Assembly: GCF_000219215.1 (NCBI RefSeq)
Contig: NC_015726.1
Span: forward strand, 1,116,001 to 1,180,000
DNA from: Cupriavidus necator N-1
GTDB lineage: Bacteria > Pseudomonadota > Gammaproteobacteria > Burkholderiales > Burkholderiaceae
DNA: 64,000 nucleotides
Direction: 5' to 3'
Shown here: piece by piece, positions 49,458 through 59,122 of the stretch
How the letters are laid out: each line of letters starts with the position of its first letter
Numbering within the stretch: position 1 is the first letter of the stretch
Position numbers and translations under genes: made by a program
The notes under the pieces: model-generated
The model's input: only the letters and a program-made list of their open reading frames with translations
The model's database searches: none
Told to the model about the DNA's origin: nothing

Positions 49458-49510
49458 CACCTTGCCCCGTCGTTCCCGCTCGCGCGGGAGCGGCAGCAAG
49501 CGGATGGAAT

Positions 49511-49546
49511 GGCGGCGGCCGGGATTCCCTGGCCGCCGCCGTTTTT
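49511..49546 (+). terminator. Terminator after eno
   Basis: A perfect 10-base stem (GGCGGCGGCC and its complement) around a 10-base loop, then five T residues (49542-49546). It separates eno from ftsB, so ftsB needs its own promoter or read-through. Confidence 0.88.
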
Positions 49547-49625
49547 GTATCGAAATCTGCCTGGCAATTGCCTTATAGGCTGAGTTCGCAGATCATTGTG
49601 CGGAATTTCCTGTCCGCCATCTTTC

Positions 49626-49967
49626 ATGCGCCTGATCTCGCTGCTGTTGTTCGTGCTGCTGCTTGCCATCCAGTACCCACTCTGGCTGGGCAAGGGCGGA
49701 TGGCTGCGCGTGTGGGACCTGAACCGGCAGCTGACCGAGCAGGGCACCCGCACCCAGACGCTCAAGCTGCGCAACGCCAAGCTGGAAGGCGAAGTCGCCG
49801 ACCTGCAGGACGGCACCGGCGCGATCGAGGAACGTGCCCGCTATGAGCTGGGCATGGTGAAGGAAGGCGAGGTCTTCGTGCAGTTTGTCGCGCCGGCGCC
49901 CAAGGTCAGCGCCACGCCGCCGTTGCCGCCGCCGCCGAATTCGGTCGCCGGCAGAGGTGGCCACTAA
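49626..49967 (+). CDS. ftsB: Cell division protein FtsB
   Basis: A 113-residue bitopic membrane protein of the divisome, partner of FtsL and FtsQ. One N-terminal membrane helix ([20 protein letters not shown]) is followed by a coiled coil ([30 protein letters not shown]) and the conserved [22 protein letters not shown]. The C-terminal 20 residues are Pro-rich. The eno-ftsB order is common in proteobacteria. Confidence 0.95.
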   Translation: MRLISLLLFVLLLAIQYPLWLGKGGWLRVWDLNRQLTEQGTRTQTLKLRNAKLEGEVADLQDGTGAIEERARYELGMVKEGEVFVQFVAPAPKVSATPPLPPPPNSVAGRGGH

Positions 49968-49991
49968 GAGGCGCCTTGCTTCTCGCTGTCG

Positions 49992-50414
49992 TCACCACCA
50001 GCCGTACGGATAACCGCCCCAGCCCCAGCCGGGCATGCCGACGCTGACGCCGCCGCCCCAGTGGCCGCCACCCCATCCCCCGTAATACAGGTTCCAGCTG
50101 GTGTTCGGATAGCCATAAGCCGCGCGCGCGGCCGCGGCCTGCTGGTCGAGCGCGATCACGGCCGCCTGCTCGCGCAGTATCTGCTGGTTCAGCGTGTCGA
50201 GCTTCTCCTTGTCGTCGGCCGTCAGCGGCGCTGGCGGGATGGCGTTGGGCGTGAGCCGCGCCGTGGGCGGCGAGCCGTTGACGTCGCGCGGCAGCTCTGC
50301 GCAGCCGGCGGCCAGCAGCAGTGCGCCGGTCGCGGCGCAGGCGGCAATGCCGCGCAGCACGGCCGGCACGATGGCGGGAGATTCAGGCAGGGAGGAGGTG
50401 GCTCGGGCGGACAT
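49992..50414 (-). CDS. Small Gly/Trp/Tyr-rich lipoprotein
   Basis: A 140-residue protein. The lipobox LLAAGC puts the lipidated Cys at residue 38, after an unusually long N-region. The middle (about 65-95) is a helical stretch with KEKLDTLNQQILREQAAVIALDQQAAA, and the last 40 residues are rich in Gly, Trp and Tyr (YYGGWGGGHWGGG). The family is not recognised; probably on an outer envelope surface. Downstream of hslO on the same strand. Confidence 0.7.
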   Translation of the reverse strand: MSARATSSLPESPAIVPAVLRGIAACAATGALLLAAGCAELPRDVNGSPPTARLTPNAIPPAPLTADDKEKLDTLNQQILREQAAVIALDQQAAAARAAYGYPNTSWNLYYGGWGGGHWGGGVSVGMPGWGWGGYPYGWW

Positions 50415-50473
50415 GGCTGTTCTCAGGCTCGCTTGCGGCAGTTGGATGCTGCCATCGTACAGCCGTTGGACAG

Positions 50474-50505
50474 GGCGGCAGGGCGGTTGTTTCCGCCGTG
50501 CCGCC
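50474..50505. repeat. Hairpin between hslO and the lipoprotein gene
   Basis: A 13-base stem with one mismatch (GGCGGCAGGGCGG against CCGCCGTGCCGCC) around a 6-base loop, 14 bases past the hslO stop. There is no T tract on the minus strand. It may be a weak terminator or a stability element. Confidence 0.45.
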
Positions 50506-50518
50506 CCGCGCCCGCCGC

Positions 50519-51520
50519 TCAGTGGTGCTGGTGCGCGCCGGCACCGGCGCCGGTGGCGATATGGGTGGCCGAGAACAGCTGGGCGCAGTCGACCGGATCA
50601 AACTCATAGCGCAGGCCGCAGAAGTCGCAGTGGATCTCGACCTGGCCGCGCTCGGCGATGATGCCTTCGATCTCTTCCTGGCCCAGCGACTGCAGCATGC
50701 CCGCCACCTTGGGGCGCGAGCAAGAGCAATGGAAATGCGGCGTCAGCGGCTCAAACACGCGCAGGCCGGCGGCCTGCAGGTCTTCCCAGAACAGGCGGCG
50801 CAGCAGGGTGTCGGGGGTCTCGGCCAGCAGTTCGTCGGCCTTGAGCGTGGCGCCCAGCTGCACGGCGCGGTCCCAGGTGTCCAGGTCCTGCGCGCGGGCA
50901 TGGCTGGCCAGCGGCGCGCCGGTCTCGCCGACTTCCGCGGTGCCGCCGTAGGCCGGCAGCTTTTGCAGCAGCATGCCGGCGGCGACGTGGTCGTCCGCCG
51001 CCAGCCAGAGGCGCGTGTCGAGCTGCTCGGACGCCTGCATGTAGTGCTCCAGCACGGCGCTGATCGAGGCCAGCGGGCCGTGCGCGTCGGCCAGCGGCAC
51101 TATGCCCTGGTACGCCTGCTGGCCCGGCAGCTTGTCCTTCGGGTCAAGCGTGATGGCAAAGCGGCCGTGGCCGTGGGCGTTGACCATCTGCGCCAGCGTG
51201 GCGTCGTCGGCGATGTGCGCGTCCTCGGCCAGCTTGGCGGTGGCGCGCATCGACAGGTCGGACAGGCATTCCACCACCAGCATGCGCACCGGGCCGTCGC
51301 CGTGCAGCTGCATCACCAGCGCCCCGTTGAACTTCAGGTTGGCCGACAGCAGCGCCGCGGCGGCCATCATTTCGCCCAGCAGCCGGCGCACCGGTGCGGG
51401 GTAGCTGTGGCGGCCCAGCACTTCTTGCCAGGTGGCTTCCATGCGCACCAGCTCGCCGCGCACGGGAGCCGCGTCGAACAGGAATTTCTGCAGGGTGTCG
51501 GGGGTGGTGGTATCGGTCAC
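50519..51520 (-). CDS. hslO: Redox-activated chaperone Hsp33
   Basis: A 333-residue holdase switched on by oxidation. The C-terminal zinc switch is complete: HCSCSRPKV (C-x-C) and HCDFCGL (C-x2-C). The N-terminal chaperone domain runs from RGELVRMEATWQEVL. It lies 39 bases downstream of the gamma-carbonic anhydrase gene, probably in one operon. The tail is His-rich (GAHQHH). Confidence 0.96.
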   Translation of the reverse strand: MTDTTTPDTLQKFLFDAAPVRGELVRMEATWQEVLGRHSYPAPVRRLLGEMMAAAALLSANLKFNGALVMQLHGDGPVRMLVVECLSDLSMRATAKLAEDAHIADDATLAQMVNAHGHGRFAITLDPKDKLPGQQAYQGIVPLADAHGPLASISAVLEHYMQASEQLDTRLWLAADDHVAAGMLLQKLPAYGGTAEVGETGAPLASHARAQDLDTWDRAVQLGATLKADELLAETPDTLLRRLFWEDLQAAGLRVFEPLTPHFHCSCSRPKVAGMLQSLGQEEIEGIIAERGQVEIHCDFCGLRYEFDPVDCAQLFSATHIATGAGAGAHQHH

Positions 51521-51559
51521 AATAATCTGTCGATGATTCGGTAAGTGCCGCCGCGGTCG

Positions 51560-52084
51560 TCAGCCGATCCGCTTGAGCTGTTGCTTGTACATGGCCTGCC
51601 GGGTGGCGTAGGTCTCGGCGTTGCGGTACAGGTTGGCGACGTCGGCGTCGGTCAGCTGGCGCACCACCTTGGCCGGCGCGCCCAGGATCAGCGAGCGGTC
51701 CGGGAAGACCTTGCCTTCGGTCACCACGGCACCGGCGCCGACCAGGCATTCCTTGCCGATCACGGCGCGGTTCAGCACCACGGCCTGGATCCCAATCAGC
51801 GAGCCTTCGCCCACAGTGCAGCCATGCAGCATGGCCTGATGGCCGATCGAGACCTTGTCGCCCAGGGTCAGCGGGCAGCCCGGGTCGGTATGCAGCACCG
51901 AGCCTTCCTGGATGTTGGTGTCCTCGCCCACCACGATCGGTTCGTTGTCGCCCCGGATCACGACACCGGGCCAGGCGCTGGCGCGGGACTTGAGGGTCAC
52001 GTTGCCGATGACGGTGGCTTCGGGGGCCACGTAGGCATCGCTGTCGATATTGGGCTTGACATCGCCGAGCTGGTAAAGCGCCAT
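51560..52084 (-). CDS. Gamma-class carbonic anhydrase family protein
   Basis: A 174-residue left-handed beta-helix protein of the YrdA/CaiE group. Hexapeptide repeats run through VAPEATVIGNVTLKSRASAWPGVVIRGD, and metal-binding His residues appear in SVLHTD and SIGHQAMLHGC. Most such proteins bind metal, but catalysis is unproved. Upstream of hslO on the same strand. Confidence 0.92.
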   Translation of the reverse strand: MALYQLGDVKPNIDSDAYVAPEATVIGNVTLKSRASAWPGVVIRGDNEPIVVGEDTNIQEGSVLHTDPGCPLTLGDKVSIGHQAMLHGCTVGEGSLIGIQAVVLNRAVIGKECLVGAGAVVTEGKVFPDRSLILGAPAKVVRQLTDADVANLYRNAETYATRQAMYKQQLKRIG

Positions 52085-52248
52085 GAGGTCTCCTGCACGA
52101 AAGGCTTTTGTTGAAGTGGGGGTTGCCGCCGGACTTTAAAGGGCCAGGGTGGGGTGCGGGCGCGCGGCGCCAAGGCGACTGCGCGGCTTGCCCGGCAGTC
52201 GGGCACCGGCCAGGCCCTACAATGGCGGCAGACCCGGATTTTACGCTC

Positions 52249-53103
52249 ATGCCAGAAAAAACACCCGCCGCCGCCTTGCCTGAACCGTCACTTTCGCCGC
52301 GCCACCAGGCGCTGGCGGTGCTGTGCATGACGGATCCCCGGCAGAAGTCCGTGGCGGCGCGGGCACTTTACCGCCATGTGACGACGTTGCCGGACGAGGC
52401 GCTTGCCGCCGGCGAGGCGATCCAGGCCGGTGCCGGCCAGGCCATTCCCGGCCGCCCCGCGCGGCCGCCGCTGGTGGCGCCGCAGGGCGTCGAGCGGCGC
52501 CGCTCGCTGCATACCCCGGCCGGGCGCGCGGCGATGATCCATGCGCTGTGCCATATCGAGTTCAATGCCATCAACCTGGCGCTGGACGCGGCCTGGCGCT
52601 TCGCCGGCATGCCGCCCGGCTACTACCGCGACTGGCTGCGCGTGGCCGATGAAGAGGCGTACCACTTCACGCTGCTGGCCGACCACCTTGGCACGCTGGG
52701 CGCGGCCTACGGCGACTTCCCTGCCCACAACAGCCTGTGGGAGATGACCGACAAGACCGCCGACGACGTGCTCGCGCGCATGGCGCTGGTGCCGCGCACG
52801 CTGGAGGCGCGCGGGCTCGATGCCTCGCCGCCGGTGCGCGCCAGGCTGGCCGGCGCCGGCGACCACGCCGCCGCGGCCATCATCGACATCATCCTGCGCG
52901 ACGAGGTCGGCCACGTCGCCATCGGCAACCACTGGTACCGCTGGCTGTGCGCGCAGCGCGGCCTGGACCCCGTTGCCACCTACGCGCAGCTGGCCGGGCA
53001 GTACCGCGCGCCGAAGCTGCGCGGGCCGTTCAATCTCGAGGCGCGGCGCGCGGCGGGCTTCGATGAAGAGGAACTGGCCTGGCTGGAGGCATCGGCCGGT
53101 TAG
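52249..53103 (+). CDS. DUF455 ferritin-like protein
   Basis: A 284-residue helical protein with ferritin-like metal ligands: HIEFNAINLALDAAWRF, DEEAYHFTLLADHL and LRDEVGHVAIGNHWYRWLC (E-x2-H pairs). This is the pattern of DUF455 proteins related to MiaE-like di-iron enzymes. Its function is unknown. The start at 52249 is used; an ATG at 52222 is in frame but lies inside a sequence resembling a -10 box (TACAAT). Confidence 0.88.
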   Translation: MPEKTPAAALPEPSLSPRHQALAVLCMTDPRQKSVAARALYRHVTTLPDEALAAGEAIQAGAGQAIPGRPARPPLVAPQGVERRRSLHTPAGRAAMIHALCHIEFNAINLALDAAWRFAGMPPGYYRDWLRVADEEAYHFTLLADHLGTLGAAYGDFPAHNSLWEMTDKTADDVLARMALVPRTLEARGLDASPPVRARLAGAGDHAAAAIIDIILRDEVGHVAIGNHWYRWLCAQRGLDPVATYAQLAGQYRAPKLRGPFNLEARRAAGFDEEELAWLEASAG

Positions 53104-53120
53104 GCCTGCCGTCCTGTACC

Positions 53121-54326
53121 TCAGCCGCGCGGCGGAAAGCCATGCCTGCGCGCCGACCAGACCGCCAGCCAGGTGGCGGCGAGCAGGGCAGCCAGCACGG
53201 GCGGGAATGCGCCGATCCCGAAGCCATCGAGCAGCAGCCCGCCAATGACGCCGCCGCCGGCGATGGCAATATTCCAGGCCGTGACCAGCATCGACTGGGC
53301 CACGTCCGCGGACTTTCCGGCGGTCTTTGCCAGCGCCGTCTGGAACAGCGTGGAAACGCCGCCGAAGCCCAGGCCCCAGATCGCGGCCGCGGCATAGACC
53401 ACGGCCGGGTGCCCGCCCCCGGCCCCAAGCGCCAGCACCGCAAGCTCGAACAGCAGGGTGCTGGCCAGCGTCAGCGCCCGCAGCCACTGGTCGATCAGTA
53501 CGCCGGTGATCCAGATGCCGGCGAGCGAGGCCACGCCGAACACGAACAGGACCAGATCAAGCCGTGCCCCGGCGTTGCCGGCTCGCAGGAACGGCGCGAT
53601 ATAGGTGTAGAGGATGTTGTGCGCCAGCACGAAGGCGAGCGTCACGAACAGCACGGGACGCACGCCCGGCACTGTGAACACGCGCGCGATCGGCAGCCGC
53701 TGGCCGGCGGGCTGGCCGGCAAAATCCGGCACGCTGGCCAGCACCCAGGCAACCAGGCCCAGCGTCAGCATGCTGATGATGCCGAAGCACGCGCGCCAGC
53801 CCATGAGCGCACCGAGGAAGGTCCCGGATGGCACGCCCAGCGACAAGGCCAGGGGGATGCCAACCATCGCGACAGCAATGGCCCGGCCCTTGAGGTGATC
53901 GGGAACCATGCGCGCGGCATAGCCAGCCAGCAGCGCCCACAGCAGTCCGGCCGAGACCCCCGCAAGAAAGCGCGCCGCCATCGTCAGGACATAGTTGCCG
54001 GACCAGGCCGTCGCGGCGTTGGCGACGGCAAAGCCCGCGATGGCAAGCAGCAGCAGCGGCCGTCGCCGCAGCCCTTGCGTGGCTGCCGTCAGCGGCATGG
54101 CGGCTACCAGAGAACCGAAGGCGTAGATGGTGACGAGCTGGCCGGCAAGCGGCTCGGAGATGGCAAGGCCCGCGCCGATCTGCGGCAGCAGCCCTGCCGG
54201 CAAGGCCTCGGTCAGGACGGTGATGAAGCCTGCGACGGCAAGCGCAAGCAGTGCCGGAAGCGGTAGCCGCGCAGGCTGGGTGCCCTGCTGTGCATCGTTC
54301 GCAAGCGTGTTGGTGGCTGTGGTCAT
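53121..54326 (-). CDS. Major facilitator superfamily exporter
   Basis: A 401-residue transporter with about 12 membrane helices (for example LLALAVAGFITVLTEALPAGLLPQI, LLWALLAGYAARM, VLFVTLAFVLAHNILYTYIAPFL). It resembles the AraJ/SotB sugar-efflux and drug-exporter group (DHA1), with the motif A-like LRRRPLLLLAIAGF. The substrate is unknown. It is followed upstream by a beta-lactamase-fold hydrolase gene on the same strand and may be co-transcribed with it. Confidence 0.92.
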   Translation of the reverse strand: MTTATNTLANDAQQGTQPARLPLPALLALAVAGFITVLTEALPAGLLPQIGAGLAISEPLAGQLVTIYAFGSLVAAMPLTAATQGLRRRPLLLLAIAGFAVANAATAWSGNYVLTMAARFLAGVSAGLLWALLAGYAARMVPDHLKGRAIAVAMVGIPLALSLGVPSGTFLGALMGWRACFGIISMLTLGLVAWVLASVPDFAGQPAGQRLPIARVFTVPGVRPVLFVTLAFVLAHNILYTYIAPFLRAGNAGARLDLVLFVFGVASLAGIWITGVLIDQWLRALTLASTLLFELAVLALGAGGGHPAVVYAAAAIWGLGFGGVSTLFQTALAKTAGKSADVAQSMLVTAWNIAIAGGGVIGGLLLDGFGIGAFPPVLAALLAATWLAVWSARRHGFPPRG

Positions 54327-54365
54327 GTTGGCGCCTTGATCAGGGGTGATGCGTTGCGTGGAGGG

Positions 54366-55529
54366 TTACGCGGCAGCGGGGGCGACACCGTAGACCGCGT
54401 CGCGCAGATCGGTGACAAAGCGGCCGGACATGCCCTCGTACAGCGTGTTGGTGAACGCCACCACGCTCAGCCCCTGGCTGCGGTCGACGAACCAGGCGTG
54501 GCCGTAGGCGCCGCCCCAGCGCCAGGTGCCGGTGGATTCCGGGGAGCCCGCCCGGCGCGGATCGCGCAGCACCGAGAAGCCCAGCCCGAAGCCGGTTCCC
54601 GGCGCATCGGGCAGGTCCAGGCCGCCGGTCTGGTCGCGCGCCATGTCTTCGACCAGGGCGGATGGCAGCAACACGCCGCCGCCCTGGCGCAAGCTTTCCA
54701 GCAGGCGCAGGAAGTCTTGCGCCGTGCCCGCCATGCCGGCGCCGCCGGACGGGAAGGCCCGCGCGTTGAAGAGGCGGGCGGGGCTGTAGGGAATGCCAAC
54801 CGTGCCTTCGAGCACGGGCACGGTTTCGCCTTCGCGCAGGCGGTGCGGGTGCGGGCTGTCATTCACATACGAGGTCGGCACGCGGTGCGCATCGCGTGCC
54901 ACGAAGCCGGTGTCGTCCATGCCCAGCGGGCCCGTCACCAGCTGGCGCACTGCCGTGTCGAGCGGCGTGCCATGGACGCGCTCGATCAGCGCGCCCAGCA
55001 CGTCGGTCGCGAGCGAGTAGCCCCACGCGGTACCCGGTTCGTACAGCAAGGGCACGCTCGCGATGCGCCGCAGGTTTTCCGCCAGGCTGATGGTGGTGTC
55101 GTCCATGCCGTCGGAGACACCGGCGCGGGCATAGGGTCCGGCTTCGCCGGACTCGAAGAAGCGATAGCCCAGCCCCGCGGTATGGCTCAGCAGCTGCCGC
55201 GCCGTGATACGTGCCGGTCGGCCGTCGGCCAGGCGCGGGCAAAATTCGGGCAGCCAACGGTCGATACCCTGGTCAAGGTCGAGATGGCCTTGTGCCACCA
55301 GCACCAGTGCAGCCACGGAGACGATCGGCTTGCTTACCGAAGCCAGCCGGAACACCGCATCCATGCGCATCGACTGTCCGCTTTCCCGATCGGCCAGGCC
55401 TGCCGCCTGCTGGTAGACCGGTTCGCCGTCACGGCTGACCAGCACGACGGCGCCGACCAGCCGCCGTTGCTCCAGCGCCTGCCGGACCACGACGTCGATG
55501 CGCGCATTCAGGGGGGATACATGGGACAC
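54366..55529 (-). CDS. Serine hydrolase of the beta-lactamase/class C family
   Basis: A 387-residue hydrolase. SVSK in FRLASVSKPIVS is the S-x2-K nucleophile motif, YSL in GYSLATDVLG takes the Y-x-N place, and GHAWFVDRSQ covers the third motif. Family members are esterases, peptidases or beta-lactamases; no signal peptide is visible, so antibiotic resistance is unlikely. The start is uncertain: GTG at 55527-55529 is used; TTG at 55578-55580 would add 17 residues. Divergent from a LysR regulator and upstream of an MFS exporter. Confidence 0.85.
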   Translation of the reverse strand: MSHVSPLNARIDVVVRQALEQRRLVGAVVLVSRDGEPVYQQAAGLADRESGQSMRMDAVFRLASVSKPIVSVAALVLVAQGHLDLDQGIDRWLPEFCPRLADGRPARITARQLLSHTAGLGYRFFESGEAGPYARAGVSDGMDDTTISLAENLRRIASVPLLYEPGTAWGYSLATDVLGALIERVHGTPLDTAVRQLVTGPLGMDDTGFVARDAHRVPTSYVNDSPHPHRLREGETVPVLEGTVGIPYSPARLFNARAFPSGGAGMAGTAQDFLRLLESLRQGGGVLLPSALVEDMARDQTGGLDLPDAPGTGFGLGFSVLRDPRRAGSPESTGTWRWGGAYGHAWFVDRSQGLSVVAFTNTLYEGMSGRFVTDLRDAVYGVAPAAA

Positions 55530-55677
55530 ACCTGGACGCGGTGCAATCGTGGGGAGGGACACAGCGGAATCCTTGTTCAATGAGTACCCGCTCACGATAA
55601 GGACCCGGCCATTAAAGAAAAAGTGGGCTACAGTTCCTTTTTCTCCGGAACTTTGTGTCCGCAATCGGGGGGGCATC

Positions 55678-56580
55678 ATGGATAGCCTCAGTGGCTTCGC
55701 AGTGTTTGTGCAGGTGGCCGAGACCCGCAGTTTTGTCGCGGCGGGACGCTTGCTGGGGGTGTCGGCCTCCGCCGTCGGCAAGAGCGTGGCGCGCCTGGAA
55801 GAAAGGCTCGGCGTACGGCTGTTCCACCGCAGCACGCGCAGCGTGACGCTGACCGCCGAAGGCACGCTGTTCCTGGAGCGCAGCCGCCGCGTGCTCGCCG
55901 AGATCGAAGCGGCGGAGCTGGAGCTGGCCGAAGCCACCGCGGCGCCGCGCGGGCGCCTGCGCGTGAGCCTGCCGCTGGTCAGCTCACTGGTCTTGCCCGT
56001 GCTTGGCGATTTCATGCGCGCGTATCCGGACATCGAGCTGGACCTGGATTTCACCGACCAACTGGTCGATGTCATCGAGGAGGGCTTCGATGCGGTGGTC
56101 CGCACCGGCGAGCCCGCCGACTCGCGCCTGTCGGCGCGCAGGCTGGGTGCGTTCCAGGCGATGCTGGTGGCATCGCCCGATTACCTGGCGCAGCGTGGCA
56201 CGCCGAAGGTGCCTGCCGACCTGGCCGCCCATGCCTGCCTGCATTACCGCTTTCCCCACACCGGCAAGCTCGAGGCCTGGCCGCTGCAACGCGCGCCGGG
56301 CGAGCCCGAGCTGGCGCTGCCGACATCAATGATCTGCAACAACATCGAGACGCGCCTGTGTTTTGCGCTGTGCGGCCTGGGCATTGCCTGCCTGCCGGAT
56401 TTCGCCATCCGCGAGCAACTGGCCGATGGCAGCCTGTGCCAGGTGCTGTCGGGCCATGTGGGGCCGGCCAAGGCCTTTCACGTGCTCTGGCCGGCGAGCA
56501 GGCATCCCTCGCCCAAGGTGAGGGCGTTGGTCGACTTTCTGTGCGCGCGGGTCTTTCCTGCAGACGAGGCGCGCTCCTAG
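55678..56580 (+). CDS. LysR family transcriptional regulator
   Basis: A 300-residue regulator. The N-terminal winged helix is MDSLSGFAVFVQVAETRSFVAAGRLLGVSASAVGKSVARLEERLGVRLFHR, followed by a substrate-binding domain (about 90-295). Typical LysR genes sit divergent from their targets, so the serine hydrolase-MFS pair is the likely regulon. GGGGGG precedes the ATG. The inducer is unknown. Confidence 0.93.
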   Translation: MDSLSGFAVFVQVAETRSFVAAGRLLGVSASAVGKSVARLEERLGVRLFHRSTRSVTLTAEGTLFLERSRRVLAEIEAAELELAEATAAPRGRLRVSLPLVSSLVLPVLGDFMRAYPDIELDLDFTDQLVDVIEEGFDAVVRTGEPADSRLSARRLGAFQAMLVASPDYLAQRGTPKVPADLAAHACLHYRFPHTGKLEAWPLQRAPGEPELALPTSMICNNIETRLCFALCGLGIACLPDFAIREQLADGSLCQVLSGHVGPAKAFHVLWPASRHPSPKVRALVDFLCARVFPADEARS

Positions 56581-56988
56581 CCCTACCTTCGCAAGCTCGG
56601 TGTTGTTCCGCGGCGGCATCGAGTCGGAATGCCGCGTAGATACTGGATTTCGCTTGATTCTTTGGCTCGGAGATGCTGCATGAAAAAATGATGCGCATCC
56701 TCGAACGGGAAGTCAACGGCCATCGCTACCGCATTGCCGCGCAGGGCCTGGCGCCCAACTGCCCCGCAGAATCCGAAGCGATGCGCATCACCAGAATTGG
56801 TTAGTGAGGCAATTTGATACATCCTTCCTTGGGGTGGTATTCGCCAGCCCGCATGGCCCCATACATTGACGTGCGCGGATGAGAAGTCAGCGGTCGTCAT
56901 AGCCCAAAGAGAGAACTGCAACTTCACGCCGTTCGTGGCACTCCCGCGCAACACAGGAACCCCATAAAAGACCGGGAGGAAGTACCGC
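56581..56988 (+). other. Gap before the large lipoprotein gene, with one micro-ORF
   Basis: About 408 bases without a clear gene. A 43-codon ORF (56673-56804) reads MLHEKMMRILEREVNGHRYR and ends CPAESEAMRITRIG; a GGAG abuts its ATG, too close for an ideal ribosome-binding site. It may be a small protein, a remnant or chance. The rest carries the 5' region of the 695-residue lipoprotein gene; CGGGAGGAAG lies before its ATG. No promoter hexamers are convincing. Confidence 0.4.
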
Positions 56989-59076
56989 ATGAAGAGCAAT
57001 CGCTCCAAACTTGGCCTCGCCATGGCCGGCGCCGCACTGGTAACGCTTGCCGGTTGCGGAGGCGGTGGAGACAGCGCCAACAGCAACGCCACGACCCCGC
57101 CGCCTGCGACGACGGCGCCGGCAGCCAAAGCCGTGATGAGCGGGACCGCGGCAACCGGTGCGGCCCTGGCCAATGCCAACGTCACCATCACCAACAGCAG
57201 TGGCAACTCGCCTTGCGAGGAATCGTCGATCACGACGACAGCCCTGGGCACCTACACGTGCACGCTCAAGAGCGGAGAGACGGCGCCCTTCTTTGTCGTG
57301 GTGACCGACCCGACCGGCAACAGTGCCCCGCTGGTGAGCGTGGCCACCACCACCCCCGCCGCGGGCGCCGCGCTGACGGTCAACGCCACCCCGCTGACCA
57401 CGGCCATCGTGGCACAGCTTGCTTCAGACGGTAACGCGCTTTCCGTGGTCAGCAGCAAGACCGTGGATACGGCCGCGTTGCAAAAGGTCACCGCTAACGT
57501 CTTGACGCAGCTTGCGAGCGTGTTGACGTCGATCGGCGCACCCGCGGACTACAACCCGTTCAGCACCTCTATTTCCGCGGCCACGGCTTCCAGCTCGGGC
57601 AACACCGCTGACCAGCTTCTGGATATCGTCAAGGTAACGACCGATCCCGCGAGCGGCAAACCGGCAATCGCCACCGTCGACAATCCGACGCCGGTGCCCC
57701 TGGCCACCGCAGACAGCAGCGGCACGGCGCTGCCCGCGCCGGACGCCGGCGTGGCCGATCTGCCCAAGGCCGCGCAACTCGTCGCCAAATCCCTGACTGC
57801 CTGCTTTGCGCTGCCAACGTCCCAGCGCGTGCTGGCCACCGACACCACCGTGCCGCAATCCCAGGGCGGCCCGACGGTGACGTCCGCGGCGCCGCAGTGC
57901 CAGGATATCGCGGGCGCCAGCGACAACGCGGCAGGCGTCGAGTTCCTGCACAATGGTTACGAGGCCGGCCAGTATCTGTACAACACGCTCACCAGCGATA
58001 CGATGACCGGTGCGCAGTTCAGCGTTCCTGAGGTGATGACTTTCTACGGCGCAAGCAGCACCGCGTCGGGCAAGGACGAAGCCGTGCTGAACATCAAGTA
58101 CCTGGATGCGGGAGGCAATCCCGGCAACCTGATCACCGTCGCGCGCAACATCGCCGGCGGTGTCACGCAATCGCACCCGAGCCCCTGGTGGCTGGTCGGC
58201 AACCAGCAGCCGGTCGACGTCAGTGTGCGGCCGTTGGTCCGCAGGGTTGAGCAACTCAACCCTGCCAATACCCAGGCCTTCAGCCACTTCCAGACCGGCC
58301 TGCAATTCCAGGTGAACGCGAAGGGGCCGGGCAGTGTCACAGCGAACGGCAACCTGGCCTATGCCCGCATTACCGGCCCGATGCTGCCCAAGGCAGGCCT
58401 GGTCTATATTGCTCCGGTCCCTGAGGAAGTCGGCCAGAACTATATGGATGTCACCAACAAGACCGGGACGGTCGGCACTACCACGCGCTGCAGCGACAAT
58501 GCCGCGAACACTGGCCCGCGGTTCTACAACTGCCCGAACTTCTGGATCGGCCGGACCGCCGGCTTGACTGGCACGGCCGCTACGACCTTCGCCAACAATC
58601 AGGGGGGGCTGGTGTGGGCGCAGAATGCCGACAATCTCGATACGACCTTCCCTGCGAAGGGCCAGCGCTACAAGATCGAGCTGTTCTACGGCAGCAACAC
58701 GACGGCGACTTACACGTACCACAAGACCCTGTTGAGCGACATGATCGTCGCCACCCAGGCTGTCAACTTGCCGTGGAACACGCCGGGCAGCGCAACATTG
58801 GCATTCCTGGATCCGAATGGCAGCCTTGCCGGCGCGCAGACGTCGACCAAGGCCGACTGGATCCAGAATATTGCGGCCGAGCAGATCGGCGGTGTTTCGG
58901 TGACTGTGGACACGAACGGCACCTATGGCGCGTCCCAGCAGGCTCCGAAGGGCTCCACGTCTCTCGTAGTGGATGCCCCGGTTCCAGCCATGACGCCGAC
59001 GTCGGTTCGTGCGGTGCTGTTCGGCTACCGGATGCTGAACAACAGCAACAAGACCGCGGTGTACACCTATAACTGA
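56989..59076 (+). CDS. Large secreted lipoprotein of unknown function
   Basis: A 695-residue protein with a lipoprotein signal (MAGAALVTLAGC, lipidated Cys23) followed by GGGG and a Thr/Pro/Ala-rich linker. Residues about 48-125 look like a carboxypeptidase-regulatory/Ig-like domain (SGTAATGAALANANVTITNSSG), a pattern common in GC-rich surface lipoproteins of Burkholderiales. The remainder is beta-rich with scattered Cys (PQCQDIAG, TTRCSDNA, RFYNCPNFW) and no known catalytic motif. Base use is slightly less GC-rich than around it. Monocistronic, with its own terminator. Confidence 0.8.
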   Translation: MKSNRSKLGLAMAGAALVTLAGCGGGGDSANSNATTPPPATTAPAAKAVMSGTAATGAALANANVTITNSSGNSPCEESSITTTALGTYTCTLKSGETAPFFVVVTDPTGNSAPLVSVATTTPAAGAALTVNATPLTTAIVAQLASDGNALSVVSSKTVDTAALQKVTANVLTQLASVLTSIGAPADYNPFSTSISAATASSSGNTADQLLDIVKVTTDPASGKPAIATVDNPTPVPLATADSSGTALPAPDAGVADLPKAAQLVAKSLTACFALPTSQRVLATDTTVPQSQGGPTVTSAAPQCQDIAGASDNAAGVEFLHNGYEAGQYLYNTLTSDTMTGAQFSVPEVMTFYGASSTASGKDEAVLNIKYLDAGGNPGNLITVARNIAGGVTQSHPSPWWLVGNQQPVDVSVRPLVRRVEQLNPANTQAFSHFQTGLQFQVNAKGPGSVTANGNLAYARITGPMLPKAGLVYIAPVPEEVGQNYMDVTNKTGTVGTTTRCSDNAANTGPRFYNCPNFWIGRTAGLTGTAATTFANNQGGLVWAQNADNLDTTFPAKGQRYKIELFYGSNTTATYTYHKTLLSDMIVATQAVNLPWNTPGSATLAFLDPNGSLAGAQTSTKADWIQNIAAEQIGGVSVTVDTNGTYGASQQAPKGSTSLVVDAPVPAMTPTSVRAVLFGYRMLNNSNKTAVYTYN

Positions 59077-59122
59077 CCTGGTGTTATCAGCGACCCTGCG
59101 CAAGGATCGCTGATTTCCGGAC

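Noticed and set aside
56583..57251. A 222-codon minus-strand frame with hydrophobic segments
   Set aside because: Mostly antisense to the lipoprotein gene start; no ribosome-binding site and no family resemblance.
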